DNA of 64,000 bases, taken from NCBI RefSeq assembly GCF_029504695.1, contig NZ_JAQFIN010000003.1:248001-312000 (forward strand), given 5' to 3'. The notes below the pieces were generated by a model. The model saw only the letters and a program-made list of their open reading frames with translations, did not search any database and was not told the origin of the DNA. Origin of the DNA: Parabacteroides sp. PF5-6. Its GTDB lineage: Bacteria; Bacteroidota; Bacteroidia; Bacteroidales; Tannerellaceae. Below are positions 1-8,206 of this stretch, one piece after another (within the stretch, counting starts at the first letter, position 1; the number at the start of each line of letters is the position of its first letter). The position numbers were made by a program, and so were the translations under genes.

Positions 1-72
1 CACGCCCAATACGACGATCAGGATCGAGATGACGGTAGATAATACCGGTCGGTCTATAAATGTCTTTAACAT
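1..72 (-). CDS. RND efflux permease, N-terminal fragment
   Basis: Only the first 24 codons are inside the window. They read MLKTFIDRPVLSTVISILIV and onward, the usual N-terminus of AcrB/MexB-family inner-membrane pumps: a short cytoplasmic helix with an F-x-x-RP motif and then the first transmembrane segment. The start codon lies 6 bp downstream of the stop of the membrane-fusion gene, so the two are cotranscribed and should form one tripartite pump. The remainder lies outside the window, so substrate and subfamily cannot be judged. Confidence 0.85.
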   Translation of the reverse strand, partial: MLKTFIDRPVLSTVISILIVVLGV

Positions 73-78
73 CTGTCT

Positions 79-1188
79 TTAGTTGTTTATTTTAATCTTC
101 ATGCCATTTGTAATGGTCGCTACGCCGTCGGTAACGATCCGGTCGCCCGCGTTCAAGCCGCTGGTCACCGCGTAACTCTTGCCGTCGGGCGTAGGCAATA
201 CGGTAATAATCTGCTGCTCTACGACATCCCCCTGTACCTTATACACCAGGATCTTATCCTGCTGGGCAAAGGTCGCTTTCTGCGGGATCACCAGCACGTT
301 GTCCAGCGTACGGGGAATCATGATCTTGCCACTGACTCCGCTCCGCAAAAGCCCTTCCGGGTTGGGGAACTCCGCACGGAAGTTAGCCGAGCCGGTCGTT
401 ACGTTCACCGTACCGGTGATCGTTTCGATCCGTCCCTTTTCGGCGTAGACCGTTCCGTCGGCCAGGGTGAGTGTCACCTCCGGCGCGTTTTTTATTTTCT
501 CTGCCTGCGTCGTTCCTTCCAGTGTGGAGAGGAATTCCATCAATACCTTCTCGTTCAGCGAGAAATAAGCAAAGACATTGCGGGTGTTGGCAACCGTAGT
601 CAAGGTGTTCTGGCTATTTACCAGACTCCCCAACCGATAAGCGATCGGACCGACCACCCCATCCACCGGACTGCTCACGTTCGTCCAGCCAATAGTCGCT
701 TTGGCATTCTTCAACGCCGCTTCCGCCTGGGCTTTCGCGGCCATCGCGGTGGCATAGGTGTTCTGCATCGTCTCCAGTTGCACCTGGCTCACGATACCTT
801 TCTCGGCCAACGGACGGATACGGTCGACATTCAATTTGGCGGTATTCACCTGTGCCTCGGCACTGTTCAACGCCGCTTCCGCCGTAGTCAGCGCCTGTTC
901 GGACTGCGGGGAGTTGATCTTGAACATCAACTGTCCCTTTTTCACGACCGAACCTTCATCAATGTAGATCGCATCGATAAAGCCATCGATACGCGGCCGG
1001 ATTTCAACATCTTCCTGACCTTTAACAGTAACAGGATACACGGACTCGAGCTGAACGCTCTGCACGCTCAACAAAGAAGTAGGATAAGCCGACGGCTCTT
1101 TTTGTATATTGCCTTGCGCAGACTTCTCTCCACAGGCAACCATGACAAATACCGTCATCATCCCGAAAATGATTGTTCTTGTTTTCAT
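79..1188 (-). CDS. RND efflux periplasmic adaptor (membrane fusion lipoprotein)
   Basis: This 369-residue protein is the periplasmic adaptor linking an RND pump to an outer-membrane channel. A lipoprotein signal ends in MVACG with the acylated Cys at residue 19. The order is typical: a barrel-sandwich lipoyl half (VKGQEDVEIRPRIDGFI), an alpha-helical hairpin rich in Ala, Glu and Lys (about residues 95-165), the returning lipoyl half (SSPVDGVVG) and a C-terminal beta domain. Length fits AcrA/MexA. It is the first gene of a minus-strand operon with the RND permease at 1-72. A likely -7 box lies at 1289-1296, giving a leader of about 95 nt. Confidence 0.92.
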   Translation of the reverse strand: MKTRTIIFGMMTVFVMVACGEKSAQGNIQKEPSAYPTSLLSVQSVQLESVYPVTVKGQEDVEIRPRIDGFIDAIYIDEGSVVKKGQLMFKINSPQSEQALTTAEAALNSAEAQVNTAKLNVDRIRPLAEKGIVSQVQLETMQNTYATAMAAKAQAEAALKNAKATIGWTNVSSPVDGVVGPIAYRLGSLVNSQNTLTTVANTRNVFAYFSLNEKVLMEFLSTLEGTTQAEKIKNAPEVTLTLADGTVYAEKGRIETITGTVNVTTGSANFRAEFPNPEGLLRSGVSGKIMIPRTLDNVLVIPQKATFAQQDKILVYKVQGDVVEQQIITVLPTPDGKSYAVTSGLNAGDRIVTDGVATITNGMKIKINN

Positions 1189-1288
1189 TTTAGAAATATA
1201 AAGTTTAGAAATTATGGCAATTACTCTTAGCCTTTGGTTCTCATTCTCTCATTTAGAAATATAACCTTCAATCTTTTTTTAACCCGTG

Positions 1289-1296
1289 CAAAAGTA
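1289..1296 (-). promoter_or_regulatory. Probable promoter -7 box of the RND efflux operon
   Basis: On the minus strand the bases read TACTTTTG, matching the Bacteroidetes -7 consensus TAnnTTTG, about 100 bp before the adaptor start. A clear -33 TTTG at the right spacing is not obvious. Confidence 0.45.
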
Positions 1297-1406
1297 CTAA
1301 AAATTCGCGAATCAACCCCCTGTTGTTCTCTTCAATCTTTTGTATTAATCCGTGTGTTATTGTTTATTTTTTCCGGGGAATTTGGGGATGGCCGTCCGGT
1401 TTTTTT

Positions 1407-1492
1407 TGTTTGACGGCTATCAAACACGTGTTCGACAGCTGTCAAACAGCTGTTCCATAGCTGTCGAACAACTGTTTCACAGCTATCAAACA
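1407..1492. repeat. Array of four 20-bp palindromes, period 22 (family 1)
   Basis: Four units start at 1407, 1429, 1451 and 1473, separated by CG, GC and AC. The second reads TGTTCGACAGCTGTCAAACA and the others differ at a few positions. Each unit is a near-perfect inverted repeat centred on AGCT or GGCT. The array sits just beyond the 3' end of the peptidase gene. The same unit sequence recurs at 28784-28912. Confidence 0.9.
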
Positions 1493-1547
1493 AAGAAAAG
1501 AAGCCGGTTTATGAGCTTCTTTCCTTTAATTCGTCATAAAAAGGGGC

Positions 1548-2540
1548 TTATCTCTCCACAAATTCGTCCCAAATGCCTACCTTCTTAACGGCTTGCACAT
1601 TGTTTTTCTCTTTGTAGAGAAAACCGCGGAACATGCCGCCGCTATTGAAGGGCATAGCGATGTTGCCGCCTTTATCGATGGCGATCAGGCCACCGTTGCC
1701 GGCGTGGGTATTGAGATCGGTATGAATAATATGATTGGCGGCTTCTTCGATGGTCTCGCCCAGGTAGCTGTAGCGGGCACAAAGGTTATAGGCAACGACG
1801 TGGCGGATGAAATATTCGCCGTGGCCGGTGCAGGAGACGGCACAACTGCGGTTATCGGCATAGGTTCCGGCGCCGATCACCGGGGCGTCGCCTATGCGGC
1901 CCCATTTCTTGCGATACATACCTCCGGTACTGGTTCCTGCCGTCAGGTTGCCTTGTTTATCCAGGACCACACAGCCGACGGTGCCGTTCTTGCCGCTTTT
2001 CTGCTTGACTTCTTCGACCCATTTCATCGTTTTAGGTGTCATAAAATAGAGGTTATCGACCGTTTCCAGCCCTTGTTCGGCGGCAAACCGGTCGGCACCC
2101 TCACCGCTCAGGAACACATGGGGCGAAGCCGTGATTACGGCATAAGCGGCATTGATGGGGTTCTTCACCGTGCGCACGCCCGCGACGGCTCCCGCCGAAA
2201 GGTCTTTGCCCAGCATGATGGAAGCATCCAGTTCGAAACGACCCTCTTCGGTCACCGTGGCACCTTTGCCGGCATTAAACAAGGGGTTATTCTCCAGGTA
2301 ATTCACAACGGCCATCACCACCACAGGACCTTCTTCGCCTGCGGCCAATAAACGATCGCCGATCAGCAAGGCGGAGTCTAAGGCGGCGTAATAAGCCTCC
2401 GCTTGCGAAGGATTATCCGCCAAAGCGCCCATAGCCCCGGCACCACCGTGGATGGCTAAAACATACTCACGCTCTTGCGCCTGCATGACAGAAGCTACAC
2501 ACAAAAAGAAAGAAAGGCTGAAAAGAAAGAAGGTTCTCAT
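1548..2540 (-). CDS. Isoaspartyl peptidase / plant-type L-asparaginase
   Basis: A 330-residue Ntn-hydrolase of asparaginase family 2, which removes isoaspartyl residues from peptides and can hydrolyse L-Asn. It has a signal peptide (hydrophobic stretch, cleavage near VMQAQ), so it acts in the periplasm. The HGGAG motif follows (about residue 31). The autocleavage site is GKNGTVGCVVLD with Thr187 as the N-terminal nucleophile after processing, followed by the family block GTSTGGMYRKKWGRIGDAP. Length fits the family. It stands alone, with a period-9 hairpin array upstream and a period-22 array downstream. Confidence 0.93.
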   Translation of the reverse strand: MRTFFLFSLSFFLCVASVMQAQEREYVLAIHGGAGAMGALADNPSQAEAYYAALDSALLIGDRLLAAGEEGPVVVMAVVNYLENNPLFNAGKGATVTEEGRFELDASIMLGKDLSAGAVAGVRTVKNPINAAYAVITASPHVFLSGEGADRFAAEQGLETVDNLYFMTPKTMKWVEEVKQKSGKNGTVGCVVLDKQGNLTAGTSTGGMYRKKWGRIGDAPVIGAGTYADNRSCAVSCTGHGEYFIRHVVAYNLCARYSYLGETIEEAANHIIHTDLNTHAGNGGLIAIDKGGNIAMPFNSGGMFRGFLYKEKNNVQAVKKVGIWDEFVER

Positions 2541-2550
2541 AATAATTTAG

Positions 2551-2684
2551 TTTGAGGGGGTTTAAGGGGGGATAAAGGATTTAAGGGGGATAAGGGGGAT
2601 AAGGGGTTTAAAGGGATTAAGGGGGTTAAGGGGGCAGAAGTCCCTTAAACTCCTTAAGCCCCTTAAGCCCTTTAAACCCCTTAC
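2551..2684. repeat. Period-9 inverted array (TTAAGGGGG / CCCCTTAAG)
   Basis: Fifteen consecutive 9-mers read through without a phase break. The first nine or ten are G-rich (GGGATAAGG, GGGTTAAGG, GGATTAAGG) and the last five are their complements (TCCCTTAAA, CTCCTTAAG, CCCCTTAAG, CCCTTTAAA). A transcript could form one long hairpin of about 40 bp. It lies between the tatC stop and the peptidase start. Open frames across it are repeat artefacts. Confidence 0.9.
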
Positions 2685-2691
2685 TTTCTCT

Positions 2692-3543
2692 TTAATCCAC
2701 CGTCGCCGGGAGCCGTTCGTCGTTCTCGTCATCGTCGGCCTCTTCCGGTGGCGCCGGCTTGACAAAGAAGGCGCTCAGCTCATACAAGAGGTAAAGCGGG
2801 ACGAATACGATCATCAGCGTGAACGGGTCGCCACTGGGCGTGATCACAGCTGCCAGGATCAACAATACGACAATCGCGTGCCGCCGATAGGTATGGAACA
2901 AGCCGCGGTTGATCAGTCCCAGTTTGGACAATAGCCACGACAGAAGCGGCATCTCGAACATCACTCCCATGATAAAGATCAGCATCAGGAAGTTATCCAT
3001 ATAGGACTCCAGCGAGACTTGCTCGGTGATCGCCTCACTGATCTGATAGGTTGCCAGGAAACGCAGGGTAACGGGGAATACCATAAAGTAACCCAAGGCA
3101 CATCCGATAAAGAACATACCCGTACCAAACATAAACACCAGGCTGACACTCCGCTTCTCGTTCTCATAGAGCGCCGGGCTGATGAATTTCCAGATCTCAA
3201 ACATCAGATACGGGAAAGTCAATACCAACGCCAGCCAGAACGAGGTAGTCATATGCGTAAAGAACTGGGATGCCAGTTTGATATTAAAGACATGTATTGT
3301 AAAACCGGTATCACAGAAATCGCTCTCTACCCCAAAAAAGCTGGCGGCCTTGCAGAACCACTGATAGGTAATGAAGTCTCCCCGAGTGGGCGCCATGATT
3401 ACGCCATGGAACAGACCATGCTCTCCCCGCATAAACGCGAAGAAAGCAATCATAAATACTAAAAGCGCCGCTAAAGAACGAAGAATAGTCCAACGGAGAT
3501 CCTCCAGGTGATCCCAGAACGACATTTCATCTTGTTGTTGCAT
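2692..3543 (-). CDS. tatC: Sec-independent translocase subunit TatC
   Basis: TatC is the multispanning receptor of the twin-arginine translocase and binds the RR signal of folded exports. The 283 residues begin with the family motif MSFWDHLEDLRW and show six hydrophobic segments. Typical features are FEIWKFISPALYENEK after the second helix and the loop MFEMPLL before the later ones. The tail is acidic (EEADDDENDE) and slightly longer than in enterobacteria. It lies 9 bp downstream of tatA. No TatB is present, which fits the minimal TatAC systems of this phylum. A Tat-type signal occurs on the product of 11506-12393. Confidence 0.96.
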   Translation of the reverse strand: MQQQDEMSFWDHLEDLRWTILRSLAALLVFMIAFFAFMRGEHGLFHGVIMAPTRGDFITYQWFCKAASFFGVESDFCDTGFTIHVFNIKLASQFFTHMTTSFWLALVLTFPYLMFEIWKFISPALYENEKRSVSLVFMFGTGMFFIGCALGYFMVFPVTLRFLATYQISEAITEQVSLESYMDNFLMLIFIMGVMFEMPLLSWLLSKLGLINRGLFHTYRRHAIVVLLILAAVITPSGDPFTLMIVFVPLYLLYELSAFFVKPAPPEEADDDENDERLPATVD

Positions 3544-3552
3544 CGCTTCGGC

Positions 3553-3750
3553 TTATTTCTTGTCGTCTGTATCGTCTATTTTGATTTCGTCTTCCAGGCC
3601 TTTCACACCGTCTTTGAAGTTCTTCACGCCTTTACCCAGGCCTTTCATTAATTCGGGTATCTTGCGTCCGCCGAATAACAACAATACGATCAATGCAATG
3701 ATGATAATTTCACCTGTGCCCAGGTTGCCTAAGAATAGTAAATTGTCCAT
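3553..3750 (-). CDS. tatA: Twin-arginine translocase subunit TatA/TatE
   Basis: A 65-residue pore-forming Tat subunit. It has one N-terminal transmembrane helix ([22 protein letters not shown]), an FGG-x-KIPEL hinge, an amphipathic helix ([15 protein letters not shown]) and an acidic Lys/Asp tail. It is the first gene of the tatA-tatC pair, and a TATCTTTG box on the minus strand at 3809-3816 should drive it. Confidence 0.95.
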   Translation of the reverse strand: MDNLLFLGNLGTGEIIIIALIVLLLFGGRKIPELMKGLGKGVKNFKDGVKGLEDEIKIDDTDDKK

Positions 3751-3808
3751 GATAGATTATTTATTTAATTAGTTAATATGCTGTTTGTTTGCGCCACAAA
3801 TTCGTAGG

Positions 3809-3816
3809 CAAAGATA
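3809..3816 (-). promoter_or_regulatory. Probable promoter -7 box of tatAC
   Basis: The minus strand reads TATCTTTG, an exact TAnnTTTG match, about 60 bp before the tatA start codon. Confidence 0.55.
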
Positions 3817-3856
3817 CAATTAGAAAGAGAAAACGGCCCATGTATTCCAAAATTAT

Positions 3857-3864
3857 TACCTTTG
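3857..3864 (+). promoter_or_regulatory. Probable promoter -7 box of fabD
   Basis: TACCTTTG matches TAnnTTTG and lies 41 bp upstream of the fabD ATG. With the divergent tatA box at 3809 this defines a compact back-to-back promoter region. Confidence 0.55.
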
Positions 3865-3905
3865 CACGGTCTTAAAAATCTGAAATTAGAAAATTCTTAG
3901 AGAAT

Positions 3906-4787
3906 ATGAAAGCGTATGTATTCCCCGGTCAAGGGGCACAGTTTGTAGGAATGGGCAAGGATCTGTACGACAACAATCCGTTGGCCAAAGAGATGTTTGA
4001 GAAAGCGAATGAAATCCTTGGTTTTCGCATCACCGACCTGATGTTTTCGGGTACGGATGAGGATTTACGGCAAACCAAAGTGACACAACCGGCAATTTTC
4101 TTGCATTCGGTTATCTTAGCCAAATCATTGGGCGAAGAGTTCCAACCGGATATGACCGCCGGTCATTCCTTAGGTGAATTCTCTGCCTTGGTAGCTGCCG
4201 GAGCTCTTTCTTTCGAGGATGGATTGGTGTTGGTATCCAAACGGGCACAGGCGATGCAGAAAGCCTGCGAATTGACTCCGTCGACCATGGCTGCCGTATT
4301 GGCATTGCCGGATGAAAAGGTAGAAGAGATCTGCGCGAGCATTACCGATGAGGTGGTGGTTTGTGCCAACTTCAACTGTCCGGGACAATTGGTGATCTCC
4401 GGTTCCGTTCCGGGAATCGAAGCCGCTTGTGCCAAGATGCTGGAAGCCGGTGCAAAGAGAGCCTTAAAACTGAATGTTGGCGGTGCTTTCCACTCACCGT
4501 TGATGGAACCGGCGCGCGAAGAACTGGCTGCTGCTATCGAAGCGACAACGATCAACACGCCCATCTGCCCGGTTTATCAGAATGTAGACGCCCGTCCGGC
4601 AACCGATCCCGAAGTGATCAAAAAGAACCTGATCGCGCAACTTACCGCTCCCGTACGTTGGACACAGACCGTACAGAATATGATCGCCGACGGCGCGGAT
4701 CATTTCATCGAACTCGGCCCGGGTGCCGTCTTGCAAGGATTGATTAAGAAGATTGATCGCTCAGCAACAACAGAAGGCAAACAATAA
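3906..4787 (+). CDS. fabD: Malonyl-CoA:ACP transacylase
   Basis: FabD moves malonyl from CoA to acyl carrier protein, feeding fatty-acid elongation in the cytoplasm. The 293 residues contain FPGQGAQ at the N-terminus, the nucleophile motif GHSLGEF (Ser88), and GGAFHSPLM with the partner His196; the C-terminal EIGPG-type motif appears as ELGPGAVL. Length fits single-domain FabD. The gene is monocistronic, with its own promoter box and a strong terminator immediately after the stop. Confidence 0.97.
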   Translation: MKAYVFPGQGAQFVGMGKDLYDNNPLAKEMFEKANEILGFRITDLMFSGTDEDLRQTKVTQPAIFLHSVILAKSLGEEFQPDMTAGHSLGEFSALVAAGALSFEDGLVLVSKRAQAMQKACELTPSTMAAVLALPDEKVEEICASITDEVVVCANFNCPGQLVISGSVPGIEAACAKMLEAGAKRALKLNVGGAFHSPLMEPAREELAAAIEATTINTPICPVYQNVDARPATDPEVIKKNLIAQLTAPVRWTQTVQNMIADGADHFIELGPGAVLQGLIKKIDRSATTEGKQ

Positions 4788-4789
4788 AA

Positions 4790-4824
4790 AAAAGGAACGA
4801 CCCAAAGGGTTGTTCCTTTTTTTT
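4790..4824 (+). terminator. Rho-independent terminator of fabD
   Basis: AAAAGGAAC-GACCC-AAA-GGGTTGTTCCTTTT forms a stem of about 14 bp with a 3-nt loop, followed by a run of T. It begins two bases after the fabD stop. Confidence 0.88.
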
Positions 4825-4949
4825 AGTTGAAAGTTGAGAGTTGAAAGTTGAAAGCTAAAGACTAAATGCTAAATGCTAAAAGTTGAAAGCTCTCCCAAAC
4901 GAGGCTTGCCGAGTCCGCTTTCAACTCTCAACTTTCAACTTTCAACTAA
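4824..4949. repeat. Period-7 inverted array (TTGAAAG / CTTTCAA)
   Basis: Left of a spacer the sequence reads in 7-mers: TTGAAAG, TTGAGAG, TTGAAAG, TTGAAAG, CTAAAGA, CTAAATG, CTAAATG, CTAAAAG. On the right are the complements CTTTCAA, CTCTCAA, CTTTCAA, CTTTCAA, up to the end of lon. The arms pair over about 32 bp. It could act as a convergent transcription barrier between fabD and lon. Confidence 0.85.
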
Positions 4950-7384
4950 AATTGTGGGTTCTCCACCCGCTGCTTTAATAGCGCGAGGTTGATGACTTCG
5001 CTGATGTCTTCGACGAAGTGGAAGGTTAGGCCTTTGAGGTAGTCGCCATTGATTTCTTCCACATCCTTGCGGTTTTCTTTGCACAGGATGACTTCTTTAA
5101 TGCCGGCACGTTTGGCTGCCAACAGTTTTTCTTTGATGCCTCCTACGGGAAGCACTTTTCCGCGCAAGGTAATCTCGCCGGTCATGGCCAGGTTCTTCTT
5201 TACCTTACGTTGGGTGAAAGCGGATACTAAGGAAGTGACCATCGTCACCCCCGCGCTCGGTCCGTCTTTCGGGATCGCTCCCTGGGGAACATGCACGTGC
5301 ACATTCCAGTTCTCGAACATCTCTTCGGGGATATCAAACAATGCCGCGTGCGCGTGGATATATTCCAACGCCAGCATAGCCGACTCTTTCATCACATCAC
5401 CCAGGTTTCCCGTCATGGTCAGTTTGCCGCCTTTGCCTTTGCTCAGGCTGGCTTCGATAAAGAGGATATCGCCGCCGACAGCCGTCCAGGCCAGTCCGGT
5501 AACGACTCCGGCATAATCATTTCCCTGGTATTTGTCGCGCGCGTATTCTTCCGCGCCCAGGTATTCATAGAGATCTTCGGGCAGAAGCTGGGCGGGTACC
5601 GGCTCATCGGAAGCGATCTTCCGGGCCAGCTTACGCATCAACTTGGCGATCTTCTTATCCAATTCCCTTACCCCACTCTCGCGGGTATAGGCATCGACAA
5701 TCTTCTGGATGGTTTTCTTCGGGAACTTGATGATATCTTTCCCGATGCCGTGTGCGTCGAGTTGCTTCGGGATCAGGTGACGATAGGCGATCTCTACCTT
5801 TTCTTCCATGATGTAACCGCTCACTTCGATCAGTTCCATACGGTCGAGCAACGGCTGAGAGATCGTATTCAGGTTGTTTGCCGTAGCGATAAACATGACC
5901 TTGCTCAGGTCGTAATCGATATCAAGGTAGTTGTCGTGGAAGGTATTGTTCTGTTCCGGGTCGAGCACTTCCAATAGAGCCGAAGCCGGATCGCCTTTGA
6001 AGTTGCTGGAGACCTTATCGATCTCGTCCAATACAAAGACCGGATTGGACGTTCCTACTTTCAAGAGGTTCTGAATGATCCGTCCGCTCATTGCACCGAT
6101 ATAGGTACGGCGGTGTCCGCGGATCTCCGCTTCATCGTGCAAGCCACCCAGGGAGATTCGGGCATACTTGCGGTTCAACGCCTCAGCGACGGATCGTCCC
6201 AGCGAGGTCTTGCCCACACCCGGAGGGCCATAGAGACAGATGATCGGCGACTTCATATCGCCTTTCAGCTTCAGGACCGCCAGATGTTCGATGATTCGCT
6301 CTTTCACCTTTTCCAAGCCGTAATGTTGTTTGTCCAATACCTTCTGGGCGTGCTTGAGGTTGAAGTTATCCGTAGTATATTCCTGCCAGGGCAGGTTGAT
6401 GATCGTTTGTACGTATTGCGTCTGGATGGAGTAGTCGGGCGATTGCGGATGCAAACGTTCCAGCTTGCGCAGTTCTCTTTCAAAGGCTTCGCCTACGTAA
6501 GCCGGCCAGCTCTTCAGGGCAGCTTTCTCGCGCAGCTCTTTGATCTCCAATTCATTGATATTGCCGCCCAGCTCTTCCTGGATCGTTTTGATCTGTTGCT
6601 GAAGGAAGTATTCCCGTTGTTGCTGGTTGATATCCTCATGGGTTTTCATCTGGATAGAAGCCTTCAGTTGAAGCAACTGAAACTCCCGGTTCAACAGGAA
6701 CAACAGACGATAAGCCCGATCGCGCAAATCATCGATCCGCAAGAGGGATTGTTTCTCTTCCGCCGTCACGGGCAGGTTACTGCAGGAGAAATTCACCAGA
6801 TACGTCACATTCTGATTGTTACGGAACGAATGGATCAGATCGCGTGCCGGCTCGTTAGAAGCGGCCAGCATCTTGATCGTTAAGTCTTTTATGGTAGAGA
6901 CAAGTGCCTGAAACTCCGGATCGTCTTTCTCCGGGCGACTATCGTCCAAGACTCTGATTCGTCCGTTCAGGAAAGGTTCGCTGGTTGTTATCTCTTGCAG
7001 TTCAAAGCGTTTCTTTCCCTGGATAATGACTGTCGTATTCCCGTCGGGCATTTCCAAGACGCGTACGATACTGGCCACTACACCTATATTATATAGATCG
7101 TCGTAACCGGGCTCTTCCGTCTCCAGTTCTTTCTGGCAGACTACGCCAATCATCTTCTTCTTTTTCACCGCTTCTTTGATCAGTCGCATCGATTTCACAC
7201 GTCCGACGATGACCGGCAGAGCTACTCCCGGAAATAAAATCATATTACGTAACGGCAGGATAGGCACCAGCTCGCCGACTCGATCCATTCCCTGGGTAAA
7301 GTCGTCGTCCGCATCGCACTCCATGATTACAGGCATTATCATATTTTCCATATCACTGAATAGAAATTCTTTATTCTCTTTCAT
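4946..7384 (-). CDS. lon: ATP-dependent protease Lon (LonA)
   Basis: An 812-residue cytoplasmic AAA+ serine protease that degrades misfolded and regulatory proteins. It has the N-terminal substrate domain (LVPILPLRNMILFPG), a coiled helical region (about 240-310), Walker A GPPGVGKTS (residues 386-394), Walker B VFVLDEIDK, and a C-terminal proteolytic domain with the Ser in PKDGPSAG (near 700) and the Lys in the following KEKLLAAKRAGI region. The short acidic N-terminal extension is common in Bacteroidetes. It has no cotranscribed neighbour. Its 3' end abuts the period-7 array. Confidence 0.97.
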   Translation of the reverse strand: MKENKEFLFSDMENMIMPVIMECDADDDFTQGMDRVGELVPILPLRNMILFPGVALPVIVGRVKSMRLIKEAVKKKKMIGVVCQKELETEEPGYDDLYNIGVVASIVRVLEMPDGNTTVIIQGKKRFELQEITTSEPFLNGRIRVLDDSRPEKDDPEFQALVSTIKDLTIKMLAASNEPARDLIHSFRNNQNVTYLVNFSCSNLPVTAEEKQSLLRIDDLRDRAYRLLFLLNREFQLLQLKASIQMKTHEDINQQQREYFLQQQIKTIQEELGGNINELEIKELREKAALKSWPAYVGEAFERELRKLERLHPQSPDYSIQTQYVQTIINLPWQEYTTDNFNLKHAQKVLDKQHYGLEKVKERIIEHLAVLKLKGDMKSPIICLYGPPGVGKTSLGRSVAEALNRKYARISLGGLHDEAEIRGHRRTYIGAMSGRIIQNLLKVGTSNPVFVLDEIDKVSSNFKGDPASALLEVLDPEQNNTFHDNYLDIDYDLSKVMFIATANNLNTISQPLLDRMELIEVSGYIMEEKVEIAYRHLIPKQLDAHGIGKDIIKFPKKTIQKIVDAYTRESGVRELDKKIAKLMRKLARKIASDEPVPAQLLPEDLYEYLGAEEYARDKYQGNDYAGVVTGLAWTAVGGDILFIEASLSKGKGGKLTMTGNLGDVMKESAMLALEYIHAHAALFDIPEEMFENWNVHVHVPQGAIPKDGPSAGVTMVTSLVSAFTQRKVKKNLAMTGEITLRGKVLPVGGIKEKLLAAKRAGIKEVILCKENRKDVEEINGDYLKGLTFHFVEDISEVINLALLKQRVENPQF

Positions 7385-7467
7385 TTTGTTTTCTTGCTCT
7401 TAGCTTTGTTCGCACACCAAAAAAGCAATAAGCGTGCCAAAGTTACATCATTTCGTTCAATTGTTAC

Positions 7468-7475
7468 TATTTTTG
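7468..7475 (+). promoter_or_regulatory. Possible promoter -7 box of the tRNA methyltransferase gene
   Basis: TATTTTTG matches TAnnTTTG and lies 20 bp before the ATG at 7496. This supports that start over upstream alternatives, which would be outside the transcript. Confidence 0.45.
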
Positions 7476-7495
7476 CTCCGGATAATCTCAAGACT

Positions 7496-8206
7496 ATGGC
7501 GAATCCTTTTTTTGCTTTCAAACAATTCACAGTCTTTCATGATCAATGTGCGATGAAAGTAGGAACCGACGGCGTCCTTCTGGGTGCGTGGGTGCGGGTT
7601 GGGGGTACGCAGCGGATTTTGGATGTGGGAACCGGCACGGGTTTGATTGCTTTGATGCTTGCCCAAAGGAGCACGGCGCAGATTGAGGCCATCGATATCG
7701 ATGAGAGTGCGTACAGGCAGGCTTGCCGCAATGTATTCGATTCACCTTTTGCCGGGCAGATCCGCGTCTGTCATTCGGCTTTTGCCGACTACGACTCTGC
7801 CGGTGGGACGTTTGATCTGATCGTTTCCAATCCGCCGTATTTCAGTCAGTCACTGAAAAGCCCGGATGAGAAAAGAAGTAAAGCCCGGCATGATGAACTG
7901 TTGCCGCTGGAAGAGCTAATCGCCGGAAGTGTACCGCTTCTCTCCGAAAAAGGACGGATCGCGTTGATCTTGCCGGTCGAACAGGATCAGAAGCTCACCG
8001 AAGTATCCGCAGCCAACCAATTACACCGAATCCGTCAAACGAATATCTCTCCAACGCCCCATACGCCGGTCAAACGAATACTGGTCGAATTATCCCCTAC
8101 CCCCAATCCGGATTACGCGCCGGAATGCCTGACGATTGAAATCGAAAGACACCGGTACACTGAAGCATACGAAACGCTGACCCGGGATTTTTACCTGAAG
8201 ATGTAA
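7496..8206 (+). CDS. tRNA1(Val) adenine-37 N6-methyltransferase-like protein
   Basis: A 236-residue class I SAM methyltransferase of the YfiC/TrmN6 type, which methylates A37 of tRNA1(Val). The N-terminus has FKQFTVFHDQCAMKVGTDGVLLGAW, characteristic of the subfamily. SAM motif I is LDVGTGTGLIALMLAQR, the acidic end of strand 2 is AIDID, and the catalytic tetrapeptide is SNPPYF. The ATG at 7496 is chosen because homology starts there and a -7 box lies just upstream. Its 3' end overlaps the convergent lipid-kinase gene by 16 bp. Confidence 0.88.
   Translation: MANPFFAFKQFTVFHDQCAMKVGTDGVLLGAWVRVGGTQRILDVGTGTGLIALMLAQRSTAQIEAIDIDESAYRQACRNVFDSPFAGQIRVCHSAFADYDSAGGTFDLIVSNPPYFSQSLKSPDEKRSKARHDELLPLEELIAGSVPLLSEKGRIALILPVEQDQKLTEVSAANQLHRIRQTNISPTPHTPVKRILVELSPTPNPDYAPECLTIEIERHRYTEAYETLTRDFYLKM

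Larger units (their letters stand above)
1189..1547. other. Intergenic region between efflux operon and peptidase gene
   Basis: This 359-bp gap holds the efflux promoter (1289-1296), a word TTTAGAAATATAA present twice (about 1192 and 1252), and the 22-bp-period palindrome array at 1407-1492. No credible gene was seen. Confidence 0.6.

Noticed and set aside
1407-1492. CRISPR array
   Set aside because: Units are only 20 bp, palindromic throughout, with 2-bp spacers; there are no unique spacers and no cas genes.
1593-2351. A 252-residue plus-strand frame across the isoaspartyl peptidase gene
   Set aside because: Antisense of a well-supported gene; no recognisable fold or start signals.
2562-2765. 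A protein with GLKGLRGLRSLRD-type repeats
   Set aside because: The frame simply reads the 9-bp array; the repetition of the peptide follows from the repeat length.
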